Assembly: GCA_002841695.1 (NCBI GenBank)
Contig: PHAN01000006.1
Span: forward strand, 1 to 64,000
DNA: 64,000 bases
Reading direction: 5' to 3'
Source of the DNA: Elusimicrobia bacterium HGW-Elusimicrobia-1
GTDB taxonomy: Bacteria; Elusimicrobiota; Endomicrobiia; PHAN01
In this document: in pieces, positions 17,751 to 26,975 of the stretch
Numbering within the stretch: position 1 is the first letter of the stretch
Layout of the letters: the number at the start of each line of letters is the position of its first letter
Notes under the pieces: generated by a model
What the model saw: only the letters and a program-made list of their open reading frames with translations
The model's database searches: none
What the model was told of the DNA's origin: nothing
Translations under genes and position numbers: made by a program

Positions 17751-19271
17751 ATGACCGCAAACTTTATCGAATCCCTGTCTACCCTGGAAAAATCGGCGCC
17801 GCAGGGCGGCTGGTTCAAGGGTATACGCCTTGTCTATCAGGGCTTCGGCGCTATGGCGGCCGATATGTTCAGGCGCTTTGCAACCGTGGACTCAGTCGTC
17901 TCTTTTTATTACGGCGAGGATGTGGCGACGCACGTTGAAAAGCGCTGGGGCTCAAAAGTGTTTTCCTACGAAAAAAAGAAGAAAGTGAGACACAACGCCG
18001 TCGGCCTTTTCAACGAATATTTTTACCGCGATTACGGCGATGAAATACTCAAACACCTCTCCGGCGTCGACGGTAAAATAGCTTTCGTGCCGTTCGCTAC
18101 GACTAAAGCGCTCCAGGATTTTCTTTTTGAGCGCGGGCGCGGAATGCATCTCTTTCAGAATCCCGTAATCGTACAGAATTATTTCGACTACAAGGCGCGG
18201 CTGGCATGGCGCGCCGCCGAAATAGGCGTGCCGATGCCTCCCGACAGCACTATATCCTTTTTCGGAAGGATGGATTATAAGGAATTGTCCGACCGCTATG
18301 GAAGTTTCGTCGTGCAGGTTCCCATTTCACAGGCGGGCGGGGGAACGGATTTTATTCACTCGCTCGGCGATTTTGAAAAAATAGTGTCGATGCGAAAGAA
18401 TGCTCTCGGAACGGCGTTTGAAAAAACTCCGGTCAAAATCACGCGGTATATGGCCGGCCCCAGCTTAAACTGCACGGGCTGCGTCGTCGGAGGAAGCGTC
18501 GTTCTTTCTCAACCCGATATTCAGATTGTGGGCGACCCCACGATAACGACCAATCCCGCTCAATACATAGGATCGGACTTCTCGCTGAACCCTTTTTCGC
18601 AGGAGCACAAGAACCGGATGCTGGAAATAACCGCCAAAATCGGCGTGTGGATGGGCAAAAACGGCTATCGCGGAAACTTCGGCGTGGATTTTCTATCGAC
18701 CCTGACCGCCGACGGCAAGCTCGACGAAATCTACGTCAGCGAGGTAAACGCCCGCCTCGTCGGAGAATCGCAATACCTTGCGGATTTTCAGAGCATGAAA
18801 AATCAGGTGCCGCTGACGTTTTTCCATCTTGCCGAGTTCGCGGAACTCGACATAGACCCGCGTTTCGTTAAAACATACAACGACAATCTGCCCGATTTGG
18901 AGGGCTCCGCGATAATGATATTCACCGAAGGTAAAGGCATATTCTCCACCGACGGGGAATTCAAGTCCGGCGTCTATAAAATAGAAAACGCCAAACCCGT
19001 CCGTCTGCGCGACGGCCTCACGCTTTCCGACACAAAAACACGCGAAGAGTTCGTGGTCACGAACGGTATCCCGTGGAAAGGCCTCACGATTGGCCATCCC
19101 AGATACGGCGACGAAGACGTGTGTCTCGGCTACATTATGACGCGCGAAAGCATAGTCGACCCGAACGACTGGAAACGGATAAATAAAAAATGGAAGTCGA
19201 CAATCGACATGGTCAGAAAAGAAATGAAACTCGCGCCGGCTCCGAAACGCAGTTTGAAAGATTGCCGGTAA
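17751..19271 (+). CDS. ATP-grasp family ligase, substrate unknown
   Basis: The 506-residue protein is probably a carboxylate-amine or carboxylate-thiol ligase. The ATP-grasp lid and phosphate loop are seen in VVQVPISQAGGGTDFIHS (about 190-207). The metal-binding EVNARLVGESQYLADF is at about 340-355, with the Glu-x-Asn pair typical of the fold. The N-terminal 120 residues form a separate pre-ATP-grasp region. The start ATG at 17751 has a good ribosome site (GGAGGGG). It follows the peptide transporter by 14 bases and is followed by a large hydrolase after five, so a small-molecule or peptide-conjugate role is plausible. Substrates cannot be read from the sequence. Confidence 0.8.
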   Translation: MTANFIESLSTLEKSAPQGGWFKGIRLVYQGFGAMAADMFRRFATVDSVVSFYYGEDVATHVEKRWGSKVFSYEKKKKVRHNAVGLFNEYFYRDYGDEILKHLSGVDGKIAFVPFATTKALQDFLFERGRGMHLFQNPVIVQNYFDYKARLAWRAAEIGVPMPPDSTISFFGRMDYKELSDRYGSFVVQVPISQAGGGTDFIHSLGDFEKIVSMRKNALGTAFEKTPVKITRYMAGPSLNCTGCVVGGSVVLSQPDIQIVGDPTITTNPAQYIGSDFSLNPFSQEHKNRMLEITAKIGVWMGKNGYRGNFGVDFLSTLTADGKLDEIYVSEVNARLVGESQYLADFQSMKNQVPLTFFHLAEFAELDIDPRFVKTYNDNLPDLEGSAIMIFTEGKGIFSTDGEFKSGVYKIENAKPVRLRDGLTLSDTKTREEFVVTNGIPWKGLTIGHPRYGDEDVCLGYIMTRESIVDPNDWKRINKKWKSTIDMVRKEMKLAPAPKRSLKDCR

Positions 19272-19276
19272 AATAA

Positions 19277-21292
19277 ATGTTCCCGTTTGAAAAAAAGGAA
19301 ATCATTGTCCCGCCGCATTCTCTTTACGCAGAGGCGTACTTGCCGTCCGCCGGACAAAAAGAATCGTCGGGCGCGCTTCCTTTTGTTTTTGTGGGCGGCG
19401 TGTTCGACGGCTCGTGGATATTCGCCAGGCACGCGGAATATATGGCCTCAAGAGGCCGCCCCGTCTACGCGCTGAACCTTCGCGGGCAATACAAAAGCCG
19501 CTGGCCTTATGTCTCGCGGCTTACACTGTCCGACTATCTGGATGATATATCATCGTCGATAAAACACATTATCAAAGGCCCATACGCGCTGGCCGGCTAC
19601 AGTATGGGAGCGGCGCTGGCTCTGAGATTTACCGAATCCGCGTTCGCGTCGGGCGGCGCTAACGTCGCGCCGCCGTCGTCGCTGATTCTATACGACCCGA
19701 CTTATCCCCGCGAGGCCGCCGAGGCCGCGGGGGAAAAACCTCCGAAACGGCTTCCCCGCCTTGCGCCGGCCATGCACTTCATCCCGCCGAAATCCATAGT
19801 CGAGGAAATGCTCGACGAGACGATTTTACACGGCGCATATCTTAGAGCGGTGGAATTGTTCCGGTACACCTACGCGTCTTCGCAAGTATACCGCCAGACG
19901 GAAATCGAACGGCTGCAATCAGACCCGTCCGCGGTGAAATGCCCTTCTCTGATACTGGCCGTCGACGGAAAAAATCCGGCTTACTCCGCATTCGCCCGGA
20001 TGTTGAACGCCCGTCTGATTCTTTTCGGCGGATACTCCCACGGCAGTTTTCTTACCGGCAGATATTTCGAGCCGGTCGCGCGGATGGTGTCGGAATGGAT
20101 GGATGAGACATCCGCAAAGACGCCTCCCGAATCCGAAAAAATACGTTCGTATAATTGGCATCTGGATACGTCGTTCGAAGGAGGCAAGCACAAAATGCTA
20201 CTGAGATATTTTACCGGATGGGAAAAGCCCTCCGTCGAGATTTATTCGGCAAGCGGACAACACGCCGCTTCCGTCGCCATGAAAAATATCGGCGCGGGAC
20301 GTAAAGACAAGGAAAGAATTTACGAGGCCGAATTCAATTTTAAGCGCAACAATTCGTTCGCCATAACGGAAGTTACCGACGAAGTATCGTCGGTGACACC
20401 TCCGGGCGCCGCCACAACCGCGCTGCCGCGCTCCATAGCCGATATTCCATCGCCCGGAAGGCGCTACGCCCCGCTATTGTCCGATTTATGGCTTATGGAC
20501 GGCAAATTCTATCAGACCAGACCGACGGAGGAACCCGTCGCGCCGAAATATTTCACTAAGTATTTCGAGTCATCCGCGATGAAACAAAAAATCGCCGCGC
20601 ACATCCGGCTGCCCCGCAATTACGACCCTCAAAAAAAATATCCGCTGGCCGTCCTCAACGACGGACAGAACCAGTACAAGGGCTGGGGAATGCACGGCGG
20701 ATGGCATACCGACGCCTCGCTGCAATATCTTTGCGAAGCCGGACGGATGCCCGACACCGTGCTCATAGCCGTTGAAAGCCCCCGGCGCAGACGCAACGAA
20801 ACTTACCTGCCGCCTCCGATAGGCCGCGCGGATCTTTACGTCAACTTTCTGGCCGACGAACTGCTGCCGTCTCTGGCCAAAGAAATATCGCTGACGACGG
20901 ACCCCCGCCAAACAGCCATAATCGGCGCGTCCTACGGGGCGAATAATTCCGTTTACGCCGGACTGTTCCGTCCCGATGTTTTCGGGCTGGTGGGATCGCT
21001 TTCCTTCGCTTACCTCCCCAAGTGTCCGGCGCGCACGGACATGCGCGCGCGGGCGCAGCTTCCCTTCGCGCGGCTTTACGCCGACTGCGGCACCAAATGG
21101 GCCGACGACCAGCCGCGCCGCGACGACTCGACGCCGTCGACGAAAGATCTGGTGAATATCGCCAAGGAAAAGGGAATGACGGAAAACGAGAATCTGCTCG
21201 GACTTGTTTTCGCCGGACACTATCACAGCGAAACTTTCTGGCGCAAAAGAATAGGAATCTGCCTGGAATTTCTGTTGGCTCCGCGTATATGA
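19277..21292 (+). CDS. three-part protein: alpha/beta hydrolase, beta-rich linker, esterase
   Basis: The 671-residue protein has two hydrolase domains. The first (about 1-280) has the nucleophile elbow GYSMG, an aspartate in AVDGKNP and a histidine in GGYSHG. A central beta-rich region (about 295-380) with LLRYFTGWEKPSVEIYSASG resembles carbohydrate-binding or Fes-like N-terminal modules. The C-terminal domain (about 430-671) is a PF00756-like esterase, related to enterochelin esterases, with the elbow GASYGANNS, an aspartate in YADCGTKW and a histidine in FAGHYHSETFW. No signal peptide is seen. It is probably co-transcribed with the ATP-grasp ligase; a paired bond-making and bond-breaking role is inference. 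Confidence 0.82.
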   Translation: MFPFEKKEIIVPPHSLYAEAYLPSAGQKESSGALPFVFVGGVFDGSWIFARHAEYMASRGRPVYALNLRGQYKSRWPYVSRLTLSDYLDDISSSIKHIIKGPYALAGYSMGAALALRFTESAFASGGANVAPPSSLILYDPTYPREAAEAAGEKPPKRLPRLAPAMHFIPPKSIVEEMLDETILHGAYLRAVELFRYTYASSQVYRQTEIERLQSDPSAVKCPSLILAVDGKNPAYSAFARMLNARLILFGGYSHGSFLTGRYFEPVARMVSEWMDETSAKTPPESEKIRSYNWHLDTSFEGGKHKMLLRYFTGWEKPSVEIYSASGQHAASVAMKNIGAGRKDKERIYEAEFNFKRNNSFAITEVTDEVSSVTPPGAATTALPRSIADIPSPGRRYAPLLSDLWLMDGKFYQTRPTEEPVAPKYFTKYFESSAMKQKIAAHIRLPRNYDPQKKYPLAVLNDGQNQYKGWGMHGGWHTDASLQYLCEAGRMPDTVLIAVESPRRRRNETYLPPPIGRADLYVNFLADELLPSLAKEISLTTDPRQTAIIGASYGANNSVYAGLFRPDVFGLVGSLSFAYLPKCPARTDMRARAQLPFARLYADCGTKWADDQPRRDDSTPSTKDLVNIAKEKGMTENENLLGLVFAGHYHSETFWRKRIGICLEFLLAPRI

Positions 21293-21310
21293 GCGGGACG
21301 AACGCCTATT

Positions 21311-21335
21311 GTCATCCTGAGCGCAGCGAAGGATC
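21311..21335. repeat. GTCATCCTGAGCGCAGCG interspersed repeat
   Basis: The 25-base sequence, beginning GTCATCCTGAG, is a close relative of the copy inside the element near 2.4 kb. It lies between the hydrolase stop and cca. It suggests that the bases just after it, including the first ATG at 21346, are intergenic rather than cca coding sequence. Confidence 0.5.
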
Positions 21336-21399
21336 CCGTTAGAATATGACAAAGATTCTTCCCCCGCCACACGACGGCGGGGTCAAAATAACATTGAGT

Positions 21400-22893
21400 A
21401 TGAAATCATCCGACTATCTGAAAATAATCCTTGGGATTGCCGGCAACGGACGGGTATATCTCGTCGGCGGAGCCGTGCGCGACCTGCTGTCGGGACGTCC
21501 GTCGAGCGACTTCGACTTCGCAATGAGCGCAAATCCGTCGCGCATGGCCGCGAAGTTCTCCCGCGCGGCGGTCGCATCCGTGGTCGTTCTCGACGAAGAA
21601 CGCAAAATATACCGCGTCGTCAAGAAAACGTCATCGGGACCGCTGACCTTCGACTTTTCCGCATACCGCGGACCGACCATAGAGCGCGACCTTATGCTGC
21701 GCGACATCACCGTCAACGCGATGGCCCTGCCGCTTAAAAGCGCCGCCGCGCTGCTCGACGAGACATCGGACGCGGAAAAAAAAATAGCCACCGCGCTGCT
21801 GGATCCGTCGGGCGGCCTGGACGACTTTAAGAAGCGCCGCATAAAACTTGTCCGCGAAAAAGCAGCGCGCGAGGACCCCGCAAGATTGCTCAGAGTGTTC
21901 CGTTTCGCCGCCGAACTCGGCTTTGCCGTCGAGCCCAAAACACTCGCGTCGTGCCGGCGGCTCCGCGGCAAAATCCTTGAACCGGCTCCGGAGCGGCTGC
22001 GCGACGAGATATTTAAGATTTTCGCCACCGACCGCGCTTTGTCGTCGGTAAAAATGCTCGATAAAACCGGAATTCTTGAAATTCTTGCGCCTGAAATCAC
22101 GGCGCTGAAAAAATCCTGCAAAAGTTTCTACTTTCATCCGCAGGGGCTCTGGCACCATCTCACCGAAACTCTCGGCCGCGTCGAGGAATACGCATCCGAC
22201 GTCCCGTCGCAATTTCCCGAGGCCGCCGGTGACATCGGGCGGTATCTTTCAAGGCAGATGTCCTCCGGCAACGTTAAATCACTGCTTAAATTCGTCACGC
22301 TCCTGCACGACGCGGGAAAACCCCTCTGCGCGAAACGCATCGCAAAAAGAATGAGATTTTTCGGCCATGAGACAGTCGGCATCAAGGTCTTCAACGACAT
22401 AGCCGTCCGGCTTAAATTCTCGCGGGACGAAATGAAGTTCGCCGCGACCCTCATAAAAAATCACATGCGGATTCTTCAGCTCGTCGGCTCGGGAAATACT
22501 TCGGACAGGGCGGTTTATCGTCTCAGACGCGACGCCGGCGACACTTTTCCGGCGCTCTGTCTGCTGTCGCTGTCGGACGCGGCCAGTTACAGGAACCTCA
22601 AAGGATTCGAGAAAAATAATGTTTCGGTCGTCCACGATTTCGTGAGCAAAGCGCTTAAAAATTATTTTGACGATATGAAAAAACCGCCGCGCTCCAAAAT
22701 AATAGACGGCCATATGATTATGCGTCGGCTCTCGATAAAACCCGGGCCGGCCGTCGGCGTCATACTCAAGCGCCTCGAAGAAGAACGCGCTGTCGGAACC
22801 GTAAAAACAACCGCCGAGGCGCTCGAATGCGCGCGCGGAATATACAGGGAAATATCCACCGGCGCATCGCCGGAGAAACGGAGACACAAATGA
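21400..22893 (+). CDS. cca: CCA-adding enzyme / polynucleotide adenylyltransferase family protein
   Basis: Adds or repairs the 3' CCA of tRNAs, or acts as a poly(A) polymerase. The protein of about 497 residues has the nucleotidyltransferase core LVGGAVRDLLSGRPSSDFDF near residue 22-41, the tRNA-head motif LLRVFRFAAELGF and an HD domain (LLHDAGKP). The tRNA-Gln in this window lacks an encoded CCA, which fits. I prefer the ATG at 21400. An in-frame ATG at 21346 adds 18 residues that read like translated intergenic repeat. CCA versus poly(A) specificity is not certain. Confidence 0.9.
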   Translation: MKSSDYLKIILGIAGNGRVYLVGGAVRDLLSGRPSSDFDFAMSANPSRMAAKFSRAAVASVVVLDEERKIYRVVKKTSSGPLTFDFSAYRGPTIERDLMLRDITVNAMALPLKSAAALLDETSDAEKKIATALLDPSGGLDDFKKRRIKLVREKAAREDPARLLRVFRFAAELGFAVEPKTLASCRRLRGKILEPAPERLRDEIFKIFATDRALSSVKMLDKTGILEILAPEITALKKSCKSFYFHPQGLWHHLTETLGRVEEYASDVPSQFPEAAGDIGRYLSRQMSSGNVKSLLKFVTLLHDAGKPLCAKRIAKRMRFFGHETVGIKVFNDIAVRLKFSRDEMKFAATLIKNHMRILQLVGSGNTSDRAVYRLRRDAGDTFPALCLLSLSDAASYRNLKGFEKNNVSVVHDFVSKALKNYFDDMKKPPRSKIIDGHMIMRRLSIKPGPAVGVILKRLEEERAVGTVKTTAEALECARGIYREISTGASPEKRRHK

Positions 22894-22960
22894 CTGAAAA
22901 ATCAGCAAAAATGATTTCGGAACGGATACCATCGAATCGCTCTTTAGGATAAGTTCCGAG
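22890..22960 (+). other. apparent frameshift at the start of the GAF-ANTAR gene
   Basis: An ATG at 22890 overlaps the cca stop as ATGA, the usual coupling in this genome. Its frame stops after 20 codons. Shifting back one base at the A-run 22907-22911 gives MTEKSAKNDFGTDTIESLF and runs into the open frame of the GAF-ANTAR gene. The upstream part of that open frame (22898-22960) has no ATG, GTG or TTG. Either one A has been lost in the genome or assembly, or a -1 slip occurs on AAAAA. Confidence 0.6.
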
Positions 22961-23602
22961 ATGGTGTCCGACAAAGTCCTCAACGAAATACTTCGCTTCA
23001 TCGTCAACGTCACGGCCAAAATGATGAAGTCAAAAATTTGCTCGATACTTCTTCTCGACGAGAAAAAGCGCGAACTCTACATAGTGGCCACGCAATCTTT
23101 GAGCGAAGAATACATCAACAAGCCGAACCTTAAAGTCGGCGAGGGTATTTCCGGCATCGCCATCAAAAATAACTCCGTGACTACTTCCGCCGACGTAAGA
23201 ACCGACAAACGTTTCAAATATCCGGAAATCGCCCGCAAGGAAAATATCGTCTCAATGATATCGGTGCCCATTTCGATTAAGGGCCGAGCGGTGGGAGTCA
23301 TAAACTCCTACACTCCCAAAAAACACAAACACACGAAAAAAGAAATAAAACTTCTCGGCACCATAGCAAACCAGGCGGGGCTCGTCATAGAAAATTCCAA
23401 GCTGATGGAAGAAATCAGCACGACAAAACAGATTCTTGAAGTCCGCAAAGCCGTAGAGCGCGCCAAAGGAATTCTTATGCGGGATCTGGCGATTTCCGAG
23501 GACGAGGCCTACAAAATCATACAGCGCAAGTCGATGGACACCTGCCGCCCCATGAAAGAAATCGCCGAAGCGGTGATACTGACGTACGAGATAAAGAAGT
23601 AG
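22961..23602 (+). CDS. GAF-ANTAR domain RNA-binding antiterminator
   Basis: Predicted one-component regulator that senses a signal through GAF and binds leader RNA hairpins through ANTAR to prevent termination. From the first in-frame ATG it is 213 residues. GAF spans about 1-145 (SILLLDEKKRELYI, GEGISGIAIKNN). ANTAR spans about 160-213, with the conserved AVERAKGILMRDLAISEDEAY helix pair read in two parts. About 20 more residues of GAF-like sequence (NDFGTDTIESLFRISSE) lie upstream in the same frame without a start codon, so the true start is probably 22890 with a frameshift. It stands 76 bases before cas9 on the same strand; a regulatory link is possible but unproven. Confidence 0.82.
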   Translation: MVSDKVLNEILRFIVNVTAKMMKSKICSILLLDEKKRELYIVATQSLSEEYINKPNLKVGEGISGIAIKNNSVTTSADVRTDKRFKYPEIARKENIVSMISVPISIKGRAVGVINSYTPKKHKHTKKEIKLLGTIANQAGLVIENSKLMEEISTTKQILEVRKAVERAKGILMRDLAISEDEAYKIIQRKSMDTCRPMKEIAEAVILTYEIKK

Positions 23603-23678
23603 TATTATTTGTTTCTGCCGGCGGGCTGGAGCGTAAAGATTTCACTTGCGATTGGCGGGGAATATACGGGAGGGGAAA

Positions 23679-26600
23679 ATGTCTAAGGGGAATGAACTCG
23701 TTTGGTCGTTTGATTTGGGGACAGGAAGTATCGGGGAATGCGCGCGGCGCGGCAAAGAAATTCTACATCTCCATTCTCTTCTTCTGCCCAACGACTTTGC
23801 TGCCTTGAAAGATGCCAGAGAAAGAAGGCGACAAATCAGAACGCGCGAGGCGCATAGAAAGCGCGAAAATTGGTGGCGGCAACAGGCCAAAAAAGTGGGC
23901 ATAGAAGTTCTTGAAACCGGCCATCGCGCGGACGACGGAACTTTCATCAAACCAGACGCAAGAATGTCACGCCAATTCCCCGAAAATGGCGATAAAACTA
24001 TTTACGCCTCCTGCCTTCTGAGAATCGCTCTTTTACAAGGCGTACAACTCGATGGATGGCAGATTTACAAAGCGATATGGTCAGCGATACAGCGGCGCGG
24101 TTACGACGCCGACCTGCCTTGGAAAAGAGAAGTCAGTCGCAATATCGCCGACAAAGAAACTTCGGAAAAACCGGCAAGCGGGAAAAAACTCGCCTCGCAT
24201 AAAGAAGCTAAAAAAGAGGACGGCGCCGGCGAAAAAGACGAAAAAGAAAATCTCGACGCAGTGCAAAATTATCAAAAAGAACTCGAAAGAGTTTTTAAGG
24301 ACGAGAAATATCGTTTGCCCTGTTACTACGAAGCGTATAAGCTCGGCGTCTGGAACCCCCGCAAACCCGATACCCTTGACGGCAAATTCGGCGCCAACCC
24401 CGAACCCGCCAGAAACAAGGACAACAGAACTTCACTGATTCCGCCCCGCGCTCTCGTCGCCAAAGAATTACTCGTTATGCTGACGCAGGCGTCCAAACAA
24501 TACCCCAAACTCAAAGATAAAGTCCGCTATGTTCTATACGGCCCCGCCGAGCAGGAATACGCTTCTTACAAAGATGAAAAATACGCTCACTATCGCGGCA
24601 CGGAGTGGGACTCGCAGGGTCTAATCTCACAAAAAATTCCAAGATTCGACAACCGCATAATATCCAAGTGCGCGCTTATGCCTCGTTTCAATGTCTGCAG
24701 CGCCAAGATCCGCAAAGACAAGGCCGGCAACATAATTCCTGAGTCGATGTTGCCATCGGAAGTTACCTTTCTTCTCAAACTCAAAAATATACGTTACACC
24801 GATACTACGACGGGCGAAATGGAAAAACCGCTTTCACCGGCGGCGCTCAAAGAATTGTTCAACGCATACAACGACAAGAAACACATCACGCAAAAACAAC
24901 TCGAAAAATATATAAAGACAAATCTATCCGGCCTGCCGCCCGCAAACCTCGTCGAAATCGAAGAACCCAAAACTTCGGGTCGCTCCCGATTCTGCCGCCC
25001 GGCGTTAAGAATTATAAAAGAAATAATACTCTCCGGTAAAAGTCCGCACGCCTACCACGAAGAATGGCTCGCGGCAAACAAAAATAAAGACCTACAAAAA
25101 GGTCTCGTCGCGGATGATGTCAAGTTTCTGCTCGATATGCCCGCGGAGTGGGAAAAACTCCATATACCTGACCGTCGCATAGAGGAATCGGAACTTAAAA
25201 AATCAGAGCGCGAAAAACGCATCGTCGAAATACTCGGTGGCATAACGAATCCAGTCGTCAGACATCGGCTGGAATTATTCATACAGCGCCTGAAAGTCTT
25301 AAAAAATAAATGCCGCGCCGAGGGCGAACCGGCCAAAATAATCCTCGAATTCGCGCGGGAGGGAGAAGAAAGTTTTCAGGGACAAAAGAATAAAAATCGC
25401 CAAAAGTGGGAAAAACTCCAAAAAGAAAACCGGGCGAAAAAAGACGAGGCGTATAAATCTCTTCAAACCGCCGAAATCCACGGCAAACAATCGCTTCTTA
25501 AAATGATGCTCTTCAAAGAGCAGGTTGGTTATGACTTCTACTCGATGACGCCTCTTGTCGCCTCGCGGCTGGAATCCTACGAGATAGACCACATAGTCCC
25601 GCGCGAAGGCGGCGGTTCCGACGCTTATATCAATAAAATTCTGACCACGCCTGACAAAAACCGCGAAAAGGGAAAACACACACCCTTTGAGTGGCGCTCG
25701 TCGGATAAGGCAAAATGGCTGGACTTCATCAAAGCCGTAGGTTCAAGCAAACTACACGACAAGAAAAAAGCTCTGCTGACATCCGAAAATCCGCTTGAAC
25801 TTATAAACAAATACACAGACCTCGCATCCACGGCCTACATATCGAAACTCGCGCAAAAAATAATCCACCTGTTTTTCGGCTGGCCTCAACTCATCGAGGG
25901 TTCGACAAGAAAAGTCGTCGTCGCAAACGGCGGCCTCACCGCGAAACTGCGCAGACAATACAAATTAGACCGACTGCTTCACCCTGGTATTCCCGACGAG
26001 CAATTCTCGGAACTCGCTCAAAGCGGCGAATTGGACAAGAAGAACCGCGCCAACCCCCGCCACCACGCCCTTGACGCCCTCGTAATATCAATGACTCCTG
26101 AACTTAAACTCGACCCCCGAAGTAAAAAAGACATACTCCCCGACTGGTTTCACAAGGAATATTGCCGTCCAATCATTGAAACCGTATATCCCGAGAGAAT
26201 CCGTTTTGAAAAGCCGAAACTTGCCAAGACGATATACGGGTTAAGAAAAAATCTCGAAGATAACCGGGAATTCTATGTGTTCACGACCCGCTTCGGCACC
26301 GGCACGAGAATTGAGCAATTTCGCGAAATCGAGAAAGCGCGGAAATACACCGACGGCATATTCGATGAGCACATAAGAAACGACTTTAATAAAATGCTCG
26401 CCTCGAAGCCCGCTCAGCAGGAATGGGAAAAGTTTCTCGACGAATATGAAGTCGCCGGCTCAAAACCCAAAAAGTTTGTTCAAATCGCCTCGGGAGAAAT
26501 TGACAAAGAAACAGGGGAGAAATTAGAAAGGGGGGAACTCACGACTTACGGAGAGCATGTTCGTGGCAAGATGGCAGGGCAATATTTCAAGAATGATGTG

Positions 26601-26942
26601 TCTTTGGGGTATTTTGTCTATCAGAACGAAAAAGACAGGTGGGAAAGAGAGCCGATTTATGCTTTTGAGTCGCTCTATAAAAAAATAGAAGCACTAAAAA
26701 AAGACCCTGCTGTCAAAAATCCCGTATTCTTTCGCTCGGGTATGCTCGTTGAAATAAAAAACGACTGCAACCTTCAAAATCCAAAACAAAAAGTTACAAG
26801 GGGATTTTGGTACTTGAATACAATCAAAGATGGTGGTGAAGTCAAATTAACCTCTATTGATCACTCACTTGAAAGAAAAGCGCAATTGAACGCTCTAATG
26901 ACCGACGGCAAAATGGCTCCACCACAAGAAAATATTCGTTAA
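23679..26942 (+). CDS. cas9: type II-C CRISPR-associated endonuclease Cas9
   Basis: RNA-guided DNA endonuclease, 1087 residues from the ATG at 23679, which has a strong GGGAGGGG ribosome site. RuvC-I is SFDLGTGSIGE (D12) and the arginine-rich bridge helix is about 43-71. A charged Lys/Glu insert in the recognition lobe is at about 152-200. RuvC-II is IILEFARE (E557). HNH is YEIDHIVPREGGGSDAYINK (H638, with N661 later) and RuvC-III is RHHALDA (H796, D799). All catalytic residues are present. The segment IPRFDNRIIS at 320-329 recalls the Cas9 branch containing Akkermansia. The PAM-interacting end is about 900-1087. Base composition drops there to about 35-38% GC over 26580-26880. No csn2 or cas4 is present, so subtype II-C. 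Confidence 0.97.
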   Translation: MSKGNELVWSFDLGTGSIGECARRGKEILHLHSLLLPNDFAALKDARERRRQIRTREAHRKRENWWRQQAKKVGIEVLETGHRADDGTFIKPDARMSRQFPENGDKTIYASCLLRIALLQGVQLDGWQIYKAIWSAIQRRGYDADLPWKREVSRNIADKETSEKPASGKKLASHKEAKKEDGAGEKDEKENLDAVQNYQKELERVFKDEKYRLPCYYEAYKLGVWNPRKPDTLDGKFGANPEPARNKDNRTSLIPPRALVAKELLVMLTQASKQYPKLKDKVRYVLYGPAEQEYASYKDEKYAHYRGTEWDSQGLISQKIPRFDNRIISKCALMPRFNVCSAKIRKDKAGNIIPESMLPSEVTFLLKLKNIRYTDTTTGEMEKPLSPAALKELFNAYNDKKHITQKQLEKYIKTNLSGLPPANLVEIEEPKTSGRSRFCRPALRIIKEIILSGKSPHAYHEEWLAANKNKDLQKGLVADDVKFLLDMPAEWEKLHIPDRRIEESELKKSEREKRIVEILGGITNPVVRHRLELFIQRLKVLKNKCRAEGEPAKIILEFAREGEESFQGQKNKNRQKWEKLQKENRAKKDEAYKSLQTAEIHGKQSLLKMMLFKEQVGYDFYSMTPLVASRLESYEIDHIVPREGGGSDAYINKILTTPDKNREKGKHTPFEWRSSDKAKWLDFIKAVGSSKLHDKKKALLTSENPLELINKYTDLASTAYISKLAQKIIHLFFGWPQLIEGSTRKVVVANGGLTAKLRRQYKLDRLLHPGIPDEQFSELAQSGELDKKNRANPRHHALDALVISMTPELKLDPRSKKDILPDWFHKEYCRPIIETVYPERIRFEKPKLAKTIYGLRKNLEDNREFYVFTTRFGTGTRIEQFREIEKARKYTDGIFDEHIRNDFNKMLASKPAQQEWEKFLDEYEVAGSKPKKFVQIASGEIDKETGEKLERGELTTYGEHVRGKMAGQYFKNDVSLGYFVYQNEKDRWEREPIYAFESLYKKIEALKKDPAVKNPVFFRSGMLVEIKNDCNLQNPKQKVTRGFWYLNTIKDGGEVKLTSIDHSLERKAQLNALMTDGKMAPPQENIR

Positions 26943-26975
26943 ATCACTTAACGATAGGACGCAAGGAGCGGGGCG

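Noticed and set aside
21346-21399. Earlier in-frame ATG for cca
   Set aside because: The 18 extra residues come from sequence joined to a GTCATCCTGAG-type repeat and do not look like an enzyme N-terminus.
22898-22960. Non-ATG start (ATC, ATT or ATA) for the GAF-ANTAR gene
   Set aside because: No ribosome site fits and the ATGA-coupled ATG one frame away explains the data better through a frameshift.
23646-23678. TTG start 11 codons before cas9 ATG
   Set aside because: The ATG at 23679 has a strong GGGAGGGG ribosome site and puts RuvC-I at the usual distance from the N-terminus.
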